Shown here: positions 27,991-36,559 of the stretch, one piece after another | Layout: the number at the start of each line of letters is the position of its first letter | Position numbering within the stretch: the stretch's first letter is position 1 | Source: DATARH01 sp035648415 | Lineage (GTDB): Bacteria; Pseudomonadota; Alphaproteobacteria; ATCC43930; CGMCC-115725 | DNA length: 64,000 nt | Reading direction: 5' to 3' | Assembly: GCA_035648415.1 (NCBI GenBank) | Contig: DASRLO010000069.1 | Span: 19,130-83,129 of the forward strand | The notes under the pieces: generated by a model | Told to the model about the DNA's origin: nothing | The model's database searches: none | The model's input: only the letters and a program-made list of their open reading frames with translations | Program-made: the position numbers and the translations under genes

Positions 27991-29006
27991 GCCTTCGCCG
28001 CCTGCGCCAGCTCGAGAAGCGCGGCGCGGCACGCGGTTTCCGCCGGAATGCCCGTGGTTTTGAGTTGCGCTTCGGCGCCGGCGAGCCGGTCGAGCTGCCG
28101 GCGCAATCCCGCTTCGCGCCACAGGGCGAGCTGCCGGCGGAAGCTGTCCTGCTGTTTGTAGAAGATCGGCGGGCGGGCGCCGCGCACCGCGCCGTCGACG
28201 GATTCGCCGCCCGTGACCCGTGCGGAAAGCAGGTGCAGCCGCTGCAGATGGCGCAGCGTCGCACGGATCACCGAGACCGGCGATTCCCCTTCCTGGAAGA
28301 CGCGCGACAGTGCGCGGTCGAGCGCGCCTGTGTCGCCTTCGGCGGCGGCGAGCACGGCGTCGTCCAGCGACAGCGCGGCGCTGTCGGCGACCGAGAGACG
28401 CGCATCGTCGAGCTCGACCCGCCCGCCGTCGCCGGCGTAGAGGGCGAGTTTTTCGAGTTCGGCGCGGGTCAAGAGCCGGTCGCCGCCAAGGTGCATAATG
28501 AGAAAATCGACCGCATCGCGGCTTGCGGCGACGCGGTGCGCCGCGAAACTGTCGCGGATCACCTCGCCGAGGTCGCGCGCGCCGTCCGGATAACAGCCGA
28601 TCGCGACGCCGTAGGCCGCTTCGTCAAACACTCGGCGCAGCGCGCCGCGCGCCGGCAGATCGCCGGCTTCGGCGACGACCAGCGCGTCGCTCGGCGGACC
28701 GGCGAGGAAGCGGCCGAAGACGGCACTCTGGGCGTCGCCGATCTCGCGCACCCGCACCAGCCGGCTGCCGCCCATCAGGCTGATTTGCGCCGCCTCGTCG
28801 TAGAGCCGAGCCGGGTCGGCGGCCAGCGCCGCGCCGGTAAGATCGGCGACCTGAAACGGGTCCCGCAGATCGGTCGATATCGTGCGGCCGAGCGTATCGG
28901 CGCGCTCGCGGACCAGCCCCGCGTCCGGACCGTACAGCAGGACCGCACGGATTTCGGGATCGGGGCGGCGCAGAAAGCCCTCGACGCGCCCCGCCGCCAG
29001 CTTCAC
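27951..29006 (-). CDS. holA: DNA polymerase III delta subunit
   Basis: 351 residues. Clamp-loader subunit that opens the beta clamp. Recognised from the N-terminus (VEGFLRRPDPEIRAVLLYGPDAGLVRERAD) and FLIMHLGGDRLLTRAELEKLALYAGDGGRVELDDARLSV in the middle domain, with the normal length. The order leuS-lptE-holA on the minus strand is conserved in alphaproteobacteria; the start overlaps the lptE stop by 4 bp. Confidence 0.93.
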   Translation of the reverse strand: MKLAAGRVEGFLRRPDPEIRAVLLYGPDAGLVRERADTLGRTISTDLRDPFQVADLTGAALAADPARLYDEAAQISLMGGSRLVRVREIGDAQSAVFGRFLAGPPSDALVVAEAGDLPARGALRRVFDEAAYGVAIGCYPDGARDLGEVIRDSFAAHRVAASRDAVDFLIMHLGGDRLLTRAELEKLALYAGDGGRVELDDARLSVADSAALSLDDAVLAAAEGDTGALDRALSRVFQEGESPVSVIRATLRHLQRLHLLSARVTGGESVDGAVRGARPPIFYKQQDSFRRQLALWREAGLRRQLDRLAGAEAQLKTTGIPAETACRAALLELAQAAKAQPARSKASRRSS

Positions 29007-29554
29007 GACGCTGCCGCCGCCTTCTTTTGCAGGAACAGGGTCAGCCGCGTGATGATCTCCCGGCGAATTTCCTCGACCGTCCGGACATAGGCGTCGTCCT
29101 GGGCCACGACGGTGCTGTAGCCGTTCGCCTGGATGTCGAACGATTCGCTGGCGTGGACGGTATTGCTCTGGAGCGGCGCGTTGCTCGCGGCGTCGACAAG
29201 CTGATAGCTCGCGAAAACCGTCGCCTCGCCGCGCGTGCCCAGCCCCTGGGATTGGATGCCGGAATCGGCAATCGACGCCGCCAGGGTTACCCTGAGCAGA
29301 TATTTGACCGGCCTGGTCTCGCCGCTCGGGTTCAGCGAGGTGCGCAGCTCCATTTCAAGCCGCTGCCCGATCCGCGCGGCGATCGGCAATACCCGGATCG
29401 CCCGCAGATCCGCGTTCGCCGGGATTGTTTCGTGATCGGCGTAGACCGCCTCCCAGCCGCAGCCGGCGAGCATTGCCGGCAGGAGCGGCAGGACGAGCAG
29501 GCGCCGCCGCGCGATCGCCCGGGCGATCACCCGGGCGATCACCCGGGCGATCAT
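29003..29554 (-). CDS. lptE: LPS-assembly lipoprotein LptE
   Basis: 183 residues from ATG 29554, which overlaps the leuS stop as ATGA. Outer-membrane lipoprotein that plugs LptD. Lipobox LPAMLAGC with the acylated Cys near residue 30, then the LptE core (LRAIRVLPIAARIGQRLEMELRTSLNPSG, VTLAASIADSGIQSQGLGTRGEATVFASYQLVD). Oddity: the signal-peptide n-region is built from a 12-bp tandem repeat giving IARVIARVIARAIAR, an unusually long basic leader; a later start is possible but would lack the operon overlap. Confidence 0.88.
   Translation of the reverse strand: MIARVIARVIARAIARRRLLVLPLLPAMLAGCGWEAVYADHETIPANADLRAIRVLPIAARIGQRLEMELRTSLNPSGETRPVKYLLRVTLAASIADSGIQSQGLGTRGEATVFASYQLVDAASNAPLQSNTVHASESFDIQANGYSTVVAQDDAYVRTVEEIRREIITRLTLFLQKKAAAAS
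29518..29553. repeat. 12-bp tandem repeat, three copies, in the lptE signal sequence
   Basis: CCCGGGCGATCA occurs three times without interruption, with a partial fourth copy upstream (GCGATCG). Each unit adds four residues (I-A-R-V type) to the LptE leader. The copy number keeps the frame, so the leader length can vary by slippage without breaking the gene. Confidence 0.85.
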
Positions 29555-32118
29555 CCCGCCACCACGCTGACGATGCGGTTGGGCACGACCACCACCTTTC
29601 TCGGCGCCTTGCCGTCGAGCAGACGCGTTACCTGGGGCAGCGCCAGCGCGGCCTCCTCGACCTCGTTCGCCGCCGCGTCGCGGCGGAAGTCGAGTGTCGC
29701 CCGCAGCTTGCCGTTTACCTGAACGGCGATCGTCACCAGCTCGTCGCGGCCAAGCTCGGCATTGGCTTTGGGCCACGGCACATCGACCAGCATGTCGGCG
29801 TGGCCGAGCTCACGCCACATCGCCTCGGCGAGATGCGGCATCATCGGACCGAGCAAACGGGCGAGGATTTCGAGCCCTTCGCGCAGCACCGCGCCGCCGG
29901 TATCGCCGTCGGTTGCCCCCATCGCTTCGAGCGCGTTGGTCAGCTCCCGGATGCGCGCGACCGCGCGGTTGAAGCGGAACCGGTCGATGTCGTCGGTGAC
30001 CGCGGCGATCGTCTTGTGGGTCAGGCGGCGGACCGCCGCCAGTTCCGTGCCGAGTTCGCCGGGGATCGCGCCGCCGGCCGGCGGCAAGGTAATAGAAGGC
30101 TCGGATACCATCCGCCACAGCTTGGCGACATAGCGCCAGATGCCTTCGATCCCGGCTTCGGTCCAGTCGCGGTCGCCTTCCGGCGGGCTGTCGGACAGCA
30201 GGTAAAACCGAGCGGTGTCGGCGCCATAGGTGTCGACAATGCCGTCAAGCCCGACGACGTTCTTCTTGGACTTGCTCATCTTTTCGAGCCGGCCCACGAC
30301 AATCGGGCGGCCGGTTTGGTCGAGCAGGCGACCGTCGGGGGCGGTCGTCACTTCCTCCGGAAAAAGCCATTCGCCTTCGATATTCTGGTAGGTCTGGTGA
30401 CACACCATGCCCTGGGTGAAGAGCCCGGCGAACGGCTCGTCGAGATCGAGATAGCCGCATTCCTTGAGCGCCCGCATGAAGAAGCGCGAGTAGAGCAGGT
30501 GCAGCACCGCATGCTCGACGCCGCCGATATACTGGTCGACCGGCATCCAATACGCCGCGGCGTCGCGTTCGAACGCGATCGGTGCGCGGGCCGAGCAAAA
30601 GCGCAGGAAATACCAGGACGATTCGAAGAATGTATCGAACGTGTCGGTCTCGCGCGTCGACGGGCTGTGGCAATAGGGGCAGGCGACGTGCTTCCAGGTT
30701 GGATGACGGTCGAGCGGGTTGCCCGGCAAATCGAAATCGACATCGCTCGGCAATTCGACCGGCAGATCATCCTCGGGCACCGGCACCATGCCGCAATCGG
30801 GACAATGGATGATGGGGATCGGGCAGCCCCAGTAGCGCTGGCGCGACACCCCCCAGTCCCTGAGCCGGTAGGCGACGGTGCGCTCGCCGGCGCCGAGAGC
30901 CTCCAGCCGCTCGCCGGCCGCGCGCTTGGCGTCGGCCACGGACAATCCATTGAGGAAGTTCGAATTGAAAATGACTCCGTCATCGCTGTAGGCGGTGTCG
31001 CCTATCGCAAAGCTGGCGGGATCGGCGCGCGGCGGCAGCACCACCGGGATCACCGGCAGCTCGTATTTGCGCGCGAAATCGAGGTCGCGCTGGTCGTGCG
31101 CCGGGCAGCCGAAGATCGCGCCGGTGCCGTACTCCATCAGTACGAAATTGGCGACGTAGACCGGCACGCGCCGAGCCGGGTCGAGCGGATGCACGGCCTC
31201 GATCGCGATCCGATAACCGCGTTTTTCGGCGGTCTCGATCGCCTCCTCGCTGGTGCCGACGCGGTCGCACTCGGCGATGAAGGCGGCAAGCGCAGGGTCG
31301 TCCGCCGCCAATTCCTGGGCGAGCGGGTGGTGCGGCGACAGCGCGAGGAAAGAGGCGCCGAAGAGCGTATCGGGCCGCGTGGTGAAGACCTCGATCGCCC
31401 CGGTACGCTCGACGAGCGCCCAGACGACGCGCGCACCCTCGGAGCGGCCGATCCAGTTCTCCTGCATCAACCGCACGCGTTCGGGCCAGCGGTCGAGGGT
31501 CGCGAGCGCGTCCAGCAGCTCGTCGCGGTAGCGCGTGATGCGCAGGAACCATTGCGCCAGGAGGCGCTTTTCAACGATCGCGCCGGAACGCCAGCCACGC
31601 CCCTCGATCACCTGCTCGTTGGCGAGCACCGTGTTTTCGACCGGATCCCAATTGACCCAGCTCTCCCGCCGATAGGCGAGGTCTTTCGCCAGGAAATCGA
31701 GAAACATCTTCTGTTCGTGCCGGTAGTATTCCGGGTGGCACGTGGCGATTTCGCGCGACCAGTCGTAGGCAAAGCCCATGCGCTGCAACTGGGCGCGCAT
31801 CGTCGCGATGTTTTCCGCGGTCCACTTGGCCGGGTGCGTGTGCTCGGCGATCGCCGCATTTTCGGCCGGGAGGCCGAACGCGTCCCACCCCATCGGGTGC
31901 AGCACGTTGAAGCCTTGCGCCCGCCGGTAGCGGGCAACGAGATCCCCCATGGTGTAATTGCGGACATGGCCGACATGCAGCTTGCCCGACGGATAGGGAA
32001 ACATCTCGAGGACATAGTATTTCGGCCGCGCCGGGTCGTGGCGCGCCTCAAAGCTGCCGCTCTCGCGCCAGCGCCGCTGCCACTTCGCCTCGCTTTCCCG
32101 GAAATTATAGCGTGACAT
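29551..32118 (-). CDS. leuS: Leucyl-tRNA synthetase
   Basis: 855 residues, class I. HIGH motif as HVGH in PYPSGKLHVGHVRNYTMGD (residues ~37-55); KMSKS motif in VGRLEKMSKSKKNVVG near residue 610. The editing domain TTRPDTLFGASFLALSPHHPLA and the zinc-type insertion CPDCGMVPVPEDDLPVELP are present. The bacterial-type C-terminal domain ends NELVT-type (RDELVTIAVQVNGKLRATLDF). Followed by lptE and holA in one operon. Confidence 0.98.
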   Translation of the reverse strand: MSRYNFRESEAKWQRRWRESGSFEARHDPARPKYYVLEMFPYPSGKLHVGHVRNYTMGDLVARYRRAQGFNVLHPMGWDAFGLPAENAAIAEHTHPAKWTAENIATMRAQLQRMGFAYDWSREIATCHPEYYRHEQKMFLDFLAKDLAYRRESWVNWDPVENTVLANEQVIEGRGWRSGAIVEKRLLAQWFLRITRYRDELLDALATLDRWPERVRLMQENWIGRSEGARVVWALVERTGAIEVFTTRPDTLFGASFLALSPHHPLAQELAADDPALAAFIAECDRVGTSEEAIETAEKRGYRIAIEAVHPLDPARRVPVYVANFVLMEYGTGAIFGCPAHDQRDLDFARKYELPVIPVVLPPRADPASFAIGDTAYSDDGVIFNSNFLNGLSVADAKRAAGERLEALGAGERTVAYRLRDWGVSRQRYWGCPIPIIHCPDCGMVPVPEDDLPVELPSDVDFDLPGNPLDRHPTWKHVACPYCHSPSTRETDTFDTFFESSWYFLRFCSARAPIAFERDAAAYWMPVDQYIGGVEHAVLHLLYSRFFMRALKECGYLDLDEPFAGLFTQGMVCHQTYQNIEGEWLFPEEVTTAPDGRLLDQTGRPIVVGRLEKMSKSKKNVVGLDGIVDTYGADTARFYLLSDSPPEGDRDWTEAGIEGIWRYVAKLWRMVSEPSITLPPAGGAIPGELGTELAAVRRLTHKTIAAVTDDIDRFRFNRAVARIRELTNALEAMGATDGDTGGAVLREGLEILARLLGPMMPHLAEAMWRELGHADMLVDVPWPKANAELGRDELVTIAVQVNGKLRATLDFRRDAAANEVEEAALALPQVTRLLDGKAPRKVVVVPNRIVSVVAG

Positions 32119-32154
32119 GCCGTGTCCCGCGGCGCTTCGGCCGCGCCGAGCCGC

Positions 32155-32718
32155 TCACTGTTGATCGCGAATGCGGGCGATATGGATCTGCCGCGCCCGC
32201 TCGAGAATATCGTTTTCCAGATTGTCGGCGACGTTGGCGGCGACCGGAGCATCCTGCCAGCCGTTCGCCGCGCGCGTTTGGCGCTCGACGGTCACCACGA
32301 TCGAATCCGAACGCAGCGCCCGTGCCTTGACAAAAACAGTGATCCGCAGCCGCTGGTCGGGTTTGCCTTTTGGCGAATACCATTTGCTGACCGCGAGCCC
32401 GGCCGCCGGATCGAGCGAATCCATATCGGCGAAGCTCAGCGTATCGAGAGCCGCCTGCCACAGCACCGGGCTCACCCCCGGGCCGGTCGCCTGACCCAGC
32501 GGCCTCTGCTCTTTCTTGGCGATGCCGATGAGGTTCCAGATTGTCGTTTCGGTATCCATCTCGCCGTCGGGGCGGGCGGACGCTTCCTGCTGTGCCGGTT
32601 GCGGCAACTCGGCGACGCTCGCATCGGATTGCGTCGTGCGCGACGCGGCGCACGCGCCGAGCAACAACGAAATGCTTGCGGCAAAGATGACCAGCAGGCG
32701 GTAATACAAGGCCGGCAT
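32155..32718 (-). CDS. DUF3576 lipoprotein
   Basis: 187 residues from ATG 32718. Lipoprotein signal peptide with lipobox SLLLGAC, followed by a Gln/Ala-rich linker and the DUF3576 domain (TTIWNLIGIAKKEQRPLGQATGPGVSPVLWQAALDTLSFADMDS, SKWYSPKGKPDQRLRITVFVKARALRSD). It is 36 bp upstream of leuS on the same strand, the usual place for this family in alphaproteobacteria. Predicted periplasmic-facing lipoprotein of unknown role. Confidence 0.87.
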   Translation of the reverse strand: MPALYYRLLVIFAASISLLLGACAASRTTQSDASVAELPQPAQQEASARPDGEMDTETTIWNLIGIAKKEQRPLGQATGPGVSPVLWQAALDTLSFADMDSLDPAAGLAVSKWYSPKGKPDQRLRITVFVKARALRSDSIVVTVERQTRAANGWQDAPVAANVADNLENDILERARQIHIARIRDQQ

Positions 32719-32792
32719 TGGCAACTGTCCTGTTGCGGCATCGCCGCGGACCTGCCGCGGCAAGCGGTTTTTGTGCCAGGAATGGAGCCGAT

Positions 32793-33482
32793 ATGGAAGA
32801 GGCGATTGCCGCCAACCTCGCAGCGGTTCGCATCCGGATCGACGCGGCGGCGCGTGGCGCCGGGCGCCCGGCCGATGCGGTGACGCTGGTCGCGGTCAGC
32901 AAAACCAATCCCGGCTCGGCGGTGCGCTCGGCGCTCGGCGCCGGCCAACGGGTCTTCGGGGAGAACCGCGTGCAAGAAGCGCTGGAGAAATTTCCCGCCC
33001 TGCGGCAAGAGTTTTCCGATCTCGCGCTGCACCTGATCGGGCCGTTGCAGACCAACAAGGTGCGCGACGCGGTGGCTCATTTCGACGTCGTCGAGACGAT
33101 CGACCGCACGCGGCTCGCCGAGGCGCTGGCGCGCGAGATGGAACGCGCCGGCCGGCGCCCCTCCTGCCTGATCGAAGTCAATACCGGTGAGGAGCTCCAG
33201 AAATCCGGGGTTCTTCCCGTCGCCGCGGACGATTTCATCGTCGATTGCCGAGATCGTCTCGGGCTGCCGATCGCGGGGCTCATGTGCGTGCCGCCGCAGG
33301 GCGAGGAGCCGTCGCCGCATTTCGCGCTGCTGCGCGAGATCGCGCGGCGGCATGCGCTGGCGGTGCTCAGCATGGGGATGAGCGCCGATTTCGAGACCGC
33401 GATCCGCTTCGGCGCAACCCACGTGCGGGTCGGCACCGCGGTCTTCGGCGCGCGGCGGCCGCTGTCCGCGGCGGCAAAATGA
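32793..33482 (+). CDS. YggS family PLP homeostasis protein
   Basis: 229 residues from ATG 32793. Carries and buffers pyridoxal 5'-phosphate. TLVAVSKTNPGSAVRSALGAGQRVFGENRVQEA contains the PLP Lys, followed by LHLIGPLQTNKVRDAV, LIEVNTGEELQKSGVLP, LSMGMSADFETAIRFGATHVRVGTAVFG. Divergent from the DUF3576 gene. Confidence 0.96.
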   Translation: MEEAIAANLAAVRIRIDAAARGAGRPADAVTLVAVSKTNPGSAVRSALGAGQRVFGENRVQEALEKFPALRQEFSDLALHLIGPLQTNKVRDAVAHFDVVETIDRTRLAEALAREMERAGRRPSCLIEVNTGEELQKSGVLPVAADDFIVDCRDRLGLPIAGLMCVPPQGEEPSPHFALLREIARRHALAVLSMGMSADFETAIRFGATHVRVGTAVFGARRPLSAAAK

Positions 33483-33500
33483 CTTGCCGGAGGGCGCGGT

Positions 33501-34637
33501 CTAAAGGAAGTGCCCGCTCCGGGTGGCCTTGGTGTTGAGGTAGCGCTCGTTGTGGCCGTTGGCGGGAAACACGTGCGGCACGCGCTCCACGACATTGATC
33601 CCGTAGCGGTGCAGCGCGGCGACCTTGTCCGGGTTGTTGGTCAACAGCCGCACCGAGCTGAAGCCGAGCTGGCGCAGCATCTCCGCCGCCGGCAGATAAA
33701 CCCGCTCGTCGGCGTCGAAGCCCAATTGCTCGTTGGCGTCGATCGTGTCGAACCCGGCATCCTGCAGCTGATAGGCGCGCAGCTTGTTGACGAGGCCGAT
33801 GCCGCGGCCCTCCTGGGCGAGGTAGAGCAGCACGCCGCCGCCGGAAGCGGCGATTGTCGTGATCGCGCCCTGAAGCTGCTCGCCGCAATCGCAGCGGAGG
33901 CTCGCCAGCACATCCCCCGTGAAGCATTCCGAATGCAGCCGGACGAGCACGCCGCTCGCCGGGTCGGGCGCCCCGATCAGGATCGCCAGGTGCTCGGTGC
34001 CGCCATCGCCGGGGCGAAAGGCGATGAGCTGGGCATTCTCGGCGTTCCGCAGCGGCACCCGCGCCTCGGCGACGCGTTCGAGGCCGGTGGTCGCGGCGCG
34101 GCGGTTGAGCACCGCGGTCATATCGACCTGGGCGAAATCGGCGCGCCGGCGCGCCAGCGCCGCTTCGGCTGGAACCAGCCACAAAACGAGCGCGGCGGGC
34201 AGCAGATCGGCGAGTTTGGCGATGGTCACCGCGGCGAGCGCGCCGGGCTCGGCGCTCGCGGGCTCTGGTCCAAGGCCCGGCGGCTCGGCGCCCAGTGATG
34301 CGGCCGGATCGGCGAGCTTGCGGATGACGGCGGCCGACAGATGCGGAGCCACGGTGATCCGCACCGCGCCGGCCAGCGCGGAGCGCGGCGCCAGACCGAG
34401 CGCCACGGCGCGGCGGCGGGTCACCACGACCGAGAGCCGGCGGCTCGTCATGTTGCGCAGTCGAGCCAGGCTTTCTTCGGTCACCAGTTCGGCGGCGATC
34501 GCCAGGACCGCGCCGTTCTCGCCGCTGAGCAGGACCGGGTCGCCGCGGCGAAGGGTAAGGATCGCGTCGTCGAGCGCTGGGGCGCCGCTCCGGGGCGGCG
34601 GTTCCGGCGTCGGCGAAACATTCGGTCCGTCAACCAA
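33501..34637 (-). CDS. ribA: GTP cyclohydrolase II with degenerate RibB-like N-terminal domain
   Basis: 378 residues. The C-terminal ~200 residues are a complete RibA: the zinc site SECFTGDVLASLRCDCGEQL, YLAQEGRGIGLVNKLRAYQLQD, DANEQLGFDADERVY and LLTNNPDKVAALHRYGI. The N-terminal ~170 residues align weakly to DHBP synthase (AILTLRRGDPVLL, AAELVTEESLARLRNMTSRRLSVVVT) but lack the RibB acidic DDEDREN loop, so this half is probably inactive. It makes the first riboflavin intermediate from GTP. No FMN riboswitch was seen upstream. Confidence 0.92.
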   Translation of the reverse strand: MVDGPNVSPTPEPPPRSGAPALDDAILTLRRGDPVLLSGENGAVLAIAAELVTEESLARLRNMTSRRLSVVVTRRRAVALGLAPRSALAGAVRITVAPHLSAAVIRKLADPAASLGAEPPGLGPEPASAEPGALAAVTIAKLADLLPAALVLWLVPAEAALARRRADFAQVDMTAVLNRRAATTGLERVAEARVPLRNAENAQLIAFRPGDGGTEHLAILIGAPDPASGVLVRLHSECFTGDVLASLRCDCGEQLQGAITTIAASGGGVLLYLAQEGRGIGLVNKLRAYQLQDAGFDTIDANEQLGFDADERVYLPAAEMLRQLGFSSVRLLTNNPDKVAALHRYGINVVERVPHVFPANGHNERYLNTKATRSGHFL

Positions 34638-34819
34638 TTAACGTGCCTCCCAGCGCTGGCGCCGGCCAGGTGAGGTAAATGAACAGGCCCCGGCGCGATG
34701 GCGCAAGCAAAACCGGCTTCCGGTATGGCTGCCGCGCGACCGCGGGGTGACTGTCCCCAGGTGGGAGCGTGTGGGACGGCGGACAAGTCTGCGAAGCGGG
34801 GCGCACGGTTTCTAGTGTC

Positions 34820-34848
34820 CTGACAAACGCGGTGCGGATCGCTAGATT
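34820..34848 (+). promoter_or_regulatory. Predicted sigma-70 promoter of the response-regulator gene
   Basis: CTGACA (34820-34825), a 17-bp spacer and TAGATT (34843-34848), 5/6 and 4/6 matches to the consensus hexamers. It lies about 95 bp before ATG 34944 in the 306-bp ribA/regulator divergent gap. Nothing else was recognised in that gap. Confidence 0.45.
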
Positions 34849-34943
34849 GGCGCGCGCCCGGAAAGCCGGCTCAATCGGGGATGGCGCTGGCTTTGAGGCC
34901 GAATAATGCGACACGGCCGGGGGACACAGGTTTTCGGGACTTT

Positions 34944-35633
34944 ATGCACGGGACTCGCAAAATTCTGATCGTGGACGACGATTCGGCGCTGCGCCAATCG
35001 TTGGCCGAGCAGCTCGAACGCAATGGCGAATTCGCCACGATCGAGTGCGATACGGCGACGACGGCGCTCGAAGCCGTCAAGCGCGAGCGCTTCGATGCGA
35101 TCGTCCTCGATGTCGGCTTGCCGGATATGGATGGTCGCGATCTTTGCCGCCTTATCCGGCGCGACGCGATCAACGTGCCGATCCTTATGCTGACCGCCGC
35201 CGACAGCGAGGGCGATACGGTGATGGGCCTCGATGCCGGGGCGAACGATTATGTCACCAAGCCGTTTCGCCTCAACGTGCTGCTGGCGCGGCTGCGGGCC
35301 CATCTGCGGCAGGGCGACCAACGCAATGACGCGGTTTTCGCGATCGGCCCCTATACCTTCCAGCCCGGCGCCAAGCTGATGACCGATGCGAGCCGGCGCA
35401 AGAAGGTGCGGCTGACCGAAAAGGAAACCGCGATCCTGCGCTATCTCTATCATGCCGGCGACCGCGCGATCGGCCGCGCGACCCTGCTCGGCGAGGTCTG
35501 GGGCTACAATGCCGCGGTGACGACGCATACGCTCGAAACCCATGTCTATCGGTTGCGCCAGAAAATCGAGCGCGATCCGGCCAACGCCGAGATTTTGGTG
35601 ACTGAGCCGGGCGGGTATCGCCTGTTGCCGTGA
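34944..35633 (+). CDS. OmpR-family response regulator
   Basis: 229 residues from ATG 34944. The receiver domain has the acidic pocket IVDDDSALR and phosphoacceptor Asp56 in AIVLDVGLPDMDGRDL, with the switch Thr in LTAADSE and Lys in VTKPF. The C-terminal winged helix (RLTEKETAILRYLYHAGDRAIGRATLLGEVWGYN, then TLETHVYRLRQKIE) is complete. No histidine kinase gene is adjacent, so it is an orphan here. Its stop overlaps the next start, linking it to the glycosyltransferase gene. Confidence 0.92.
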   Translation: MHGTRKILIVDDDSALRQSLAEQLERNGEFATIECDTATTALEAVKRERFDAIVLDVGLPDMDGRDLCRLIRRDAINVPILMLTAADSEGDTVMGLDAGANDYVTKPFRLNVLLARLRAHLRQGDQRNDAVFAIGPYTFQPGAKLMTDASRRKKVRLTEKETAILRYLYHAGDRAIGRATLLGEVWGYNAAVTTHTLETHVYRLRQKIERDPANAEILVTEPGGYRLLP

Positions 35634-36559
35634 CGCCGCAAGCGGGCAACTCGCGCGACCTCATCATCGTCAGCGGCGCCGACACCGGCTATTTCCCGCT
35701 GTTGCGCGACACGGTCCTCTCGGTGCGCGCCCTCGACCGGAGCGTGCCGCTGGGCGTGCTCGATCTCGGCCTCAAGCCGGAGGAGCGCGATTGGCTCGCC
35801 GGCGAGAGCGTCATCGTCGTAGCGCCCGGCTGGGACGTCGAATTTCCCGGTCGCGATCGCATGCCGGACACGTTCAAGGCGCAGGTGGCGCGACCCTTCC
35901 TGCCGCGGCATTTTCCGGGCTACGCGATGTATTTCTGGCTTGATGCCGATGCCTGGCTGCAGGATTGGCGCGCGGTCGAACTGTACCGCCGGGCGGCGGG
36001 GCGCGACCGGATCGCGATCACGCTCGAAATCGACCGGGCTTACAAGCGACACTACAAGCGGCCCAAAGTGTTCGGCTTCACGCTGGCCTGGAAATGCTAC
36101 CGCGAGGCCTTCGGCTGGCGTGCCGCCGACCGGCTCGGCCGCAACCCGATCGCCAATTGCGGCGTCTTCGCGCTGCATGCCGACGCGCCGCATTGGGAGG
36201 CTTGGGGCAGCACGATGAACAGGGTGCTGCACCGCACCCGGTTCTTCTTCGCCGAGCAGATCGCGCTCAATTACGCGATCTTCGGCGACGGTCTCCCCGC
36301 CAATTTCCTGCCGGCCTATTGCAACTGGGCGGTCGGCGACGCGGCGCCGGCCTTCGATCCGGCGCGCGGGCTCTTCGTCGAGCCCTACGCGCCGCACGAG
36401 GCGCTCGGCGTCCTCCACCTCGCGGGACGCGAGCAGAAGAACAAGGTGTTTCGGCTCGACTGTCTCGATGGCGGGATCGTCGAGACGTCGCTGCGCTACA
36501 GCGAAAGCCGCGAGCTGTGCCGGCGGGCGGCCTCCGCGGCCGTCAGCGCGGACGGTTGA
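35630..36559 (+). CDS. Glycosyltransferase-like protein with DAD motif
   Basis: 309 residues, GTG start overlapping the regulator stop. A nucleotide-sugar transferase fold is suggested by YAMYFWLDADAWLQDW (D-x-D as DAD, residues ~103-118), preceded by an SGADTGYFPLLRDTVLSVRA Rossmann-like start and followed by NCGVFALHADAPHWEAWG. It resembles GT8-like hypothetical transferases; donor and acceptor are unknown. No membrane segment. Confidence 0.65.
   Translation: MTPQAGNSRDLIIVSGADTGYFPLLRDTVLSVRALDRSVPLGVLDLGLKPEERDWLAGESVIVVAPGWDVEFPGRDRMPDTFKAQVARPFLPRHFPGYAMYFWLDADAWLQDWRAVELYRRAAGRDRIAITLEIDRAYKRHYKRPKVFGFTLAWKCYREAFGWRAADRLGRNPIANCGVFALHADAPHWEAWGSTMNRVLHRTRFFFAEQIALNYAIFGDGLPANFLPAYCNWAVGDAAPAFDPARGLFVEPYAPHEALGVLHLAGREQKNKVFRLDCLDGGIVETSLRYSESRELCRRAASAAVSADG

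Noticed and set aside
29425..32115. 896-codon open frame on the plus strand opposite leuS
   Set aside because: It is the antisense shadow of leuS in GC-rich DNA: low-complexity Arg/Ala/His composition and no recognisable domain, while leuS is complete on the other strand.
34638..34800. FMN riboswitch upstream of ribA
   Set aside because: The conserved RFN blocks were looked for on the minus strand and not seen.
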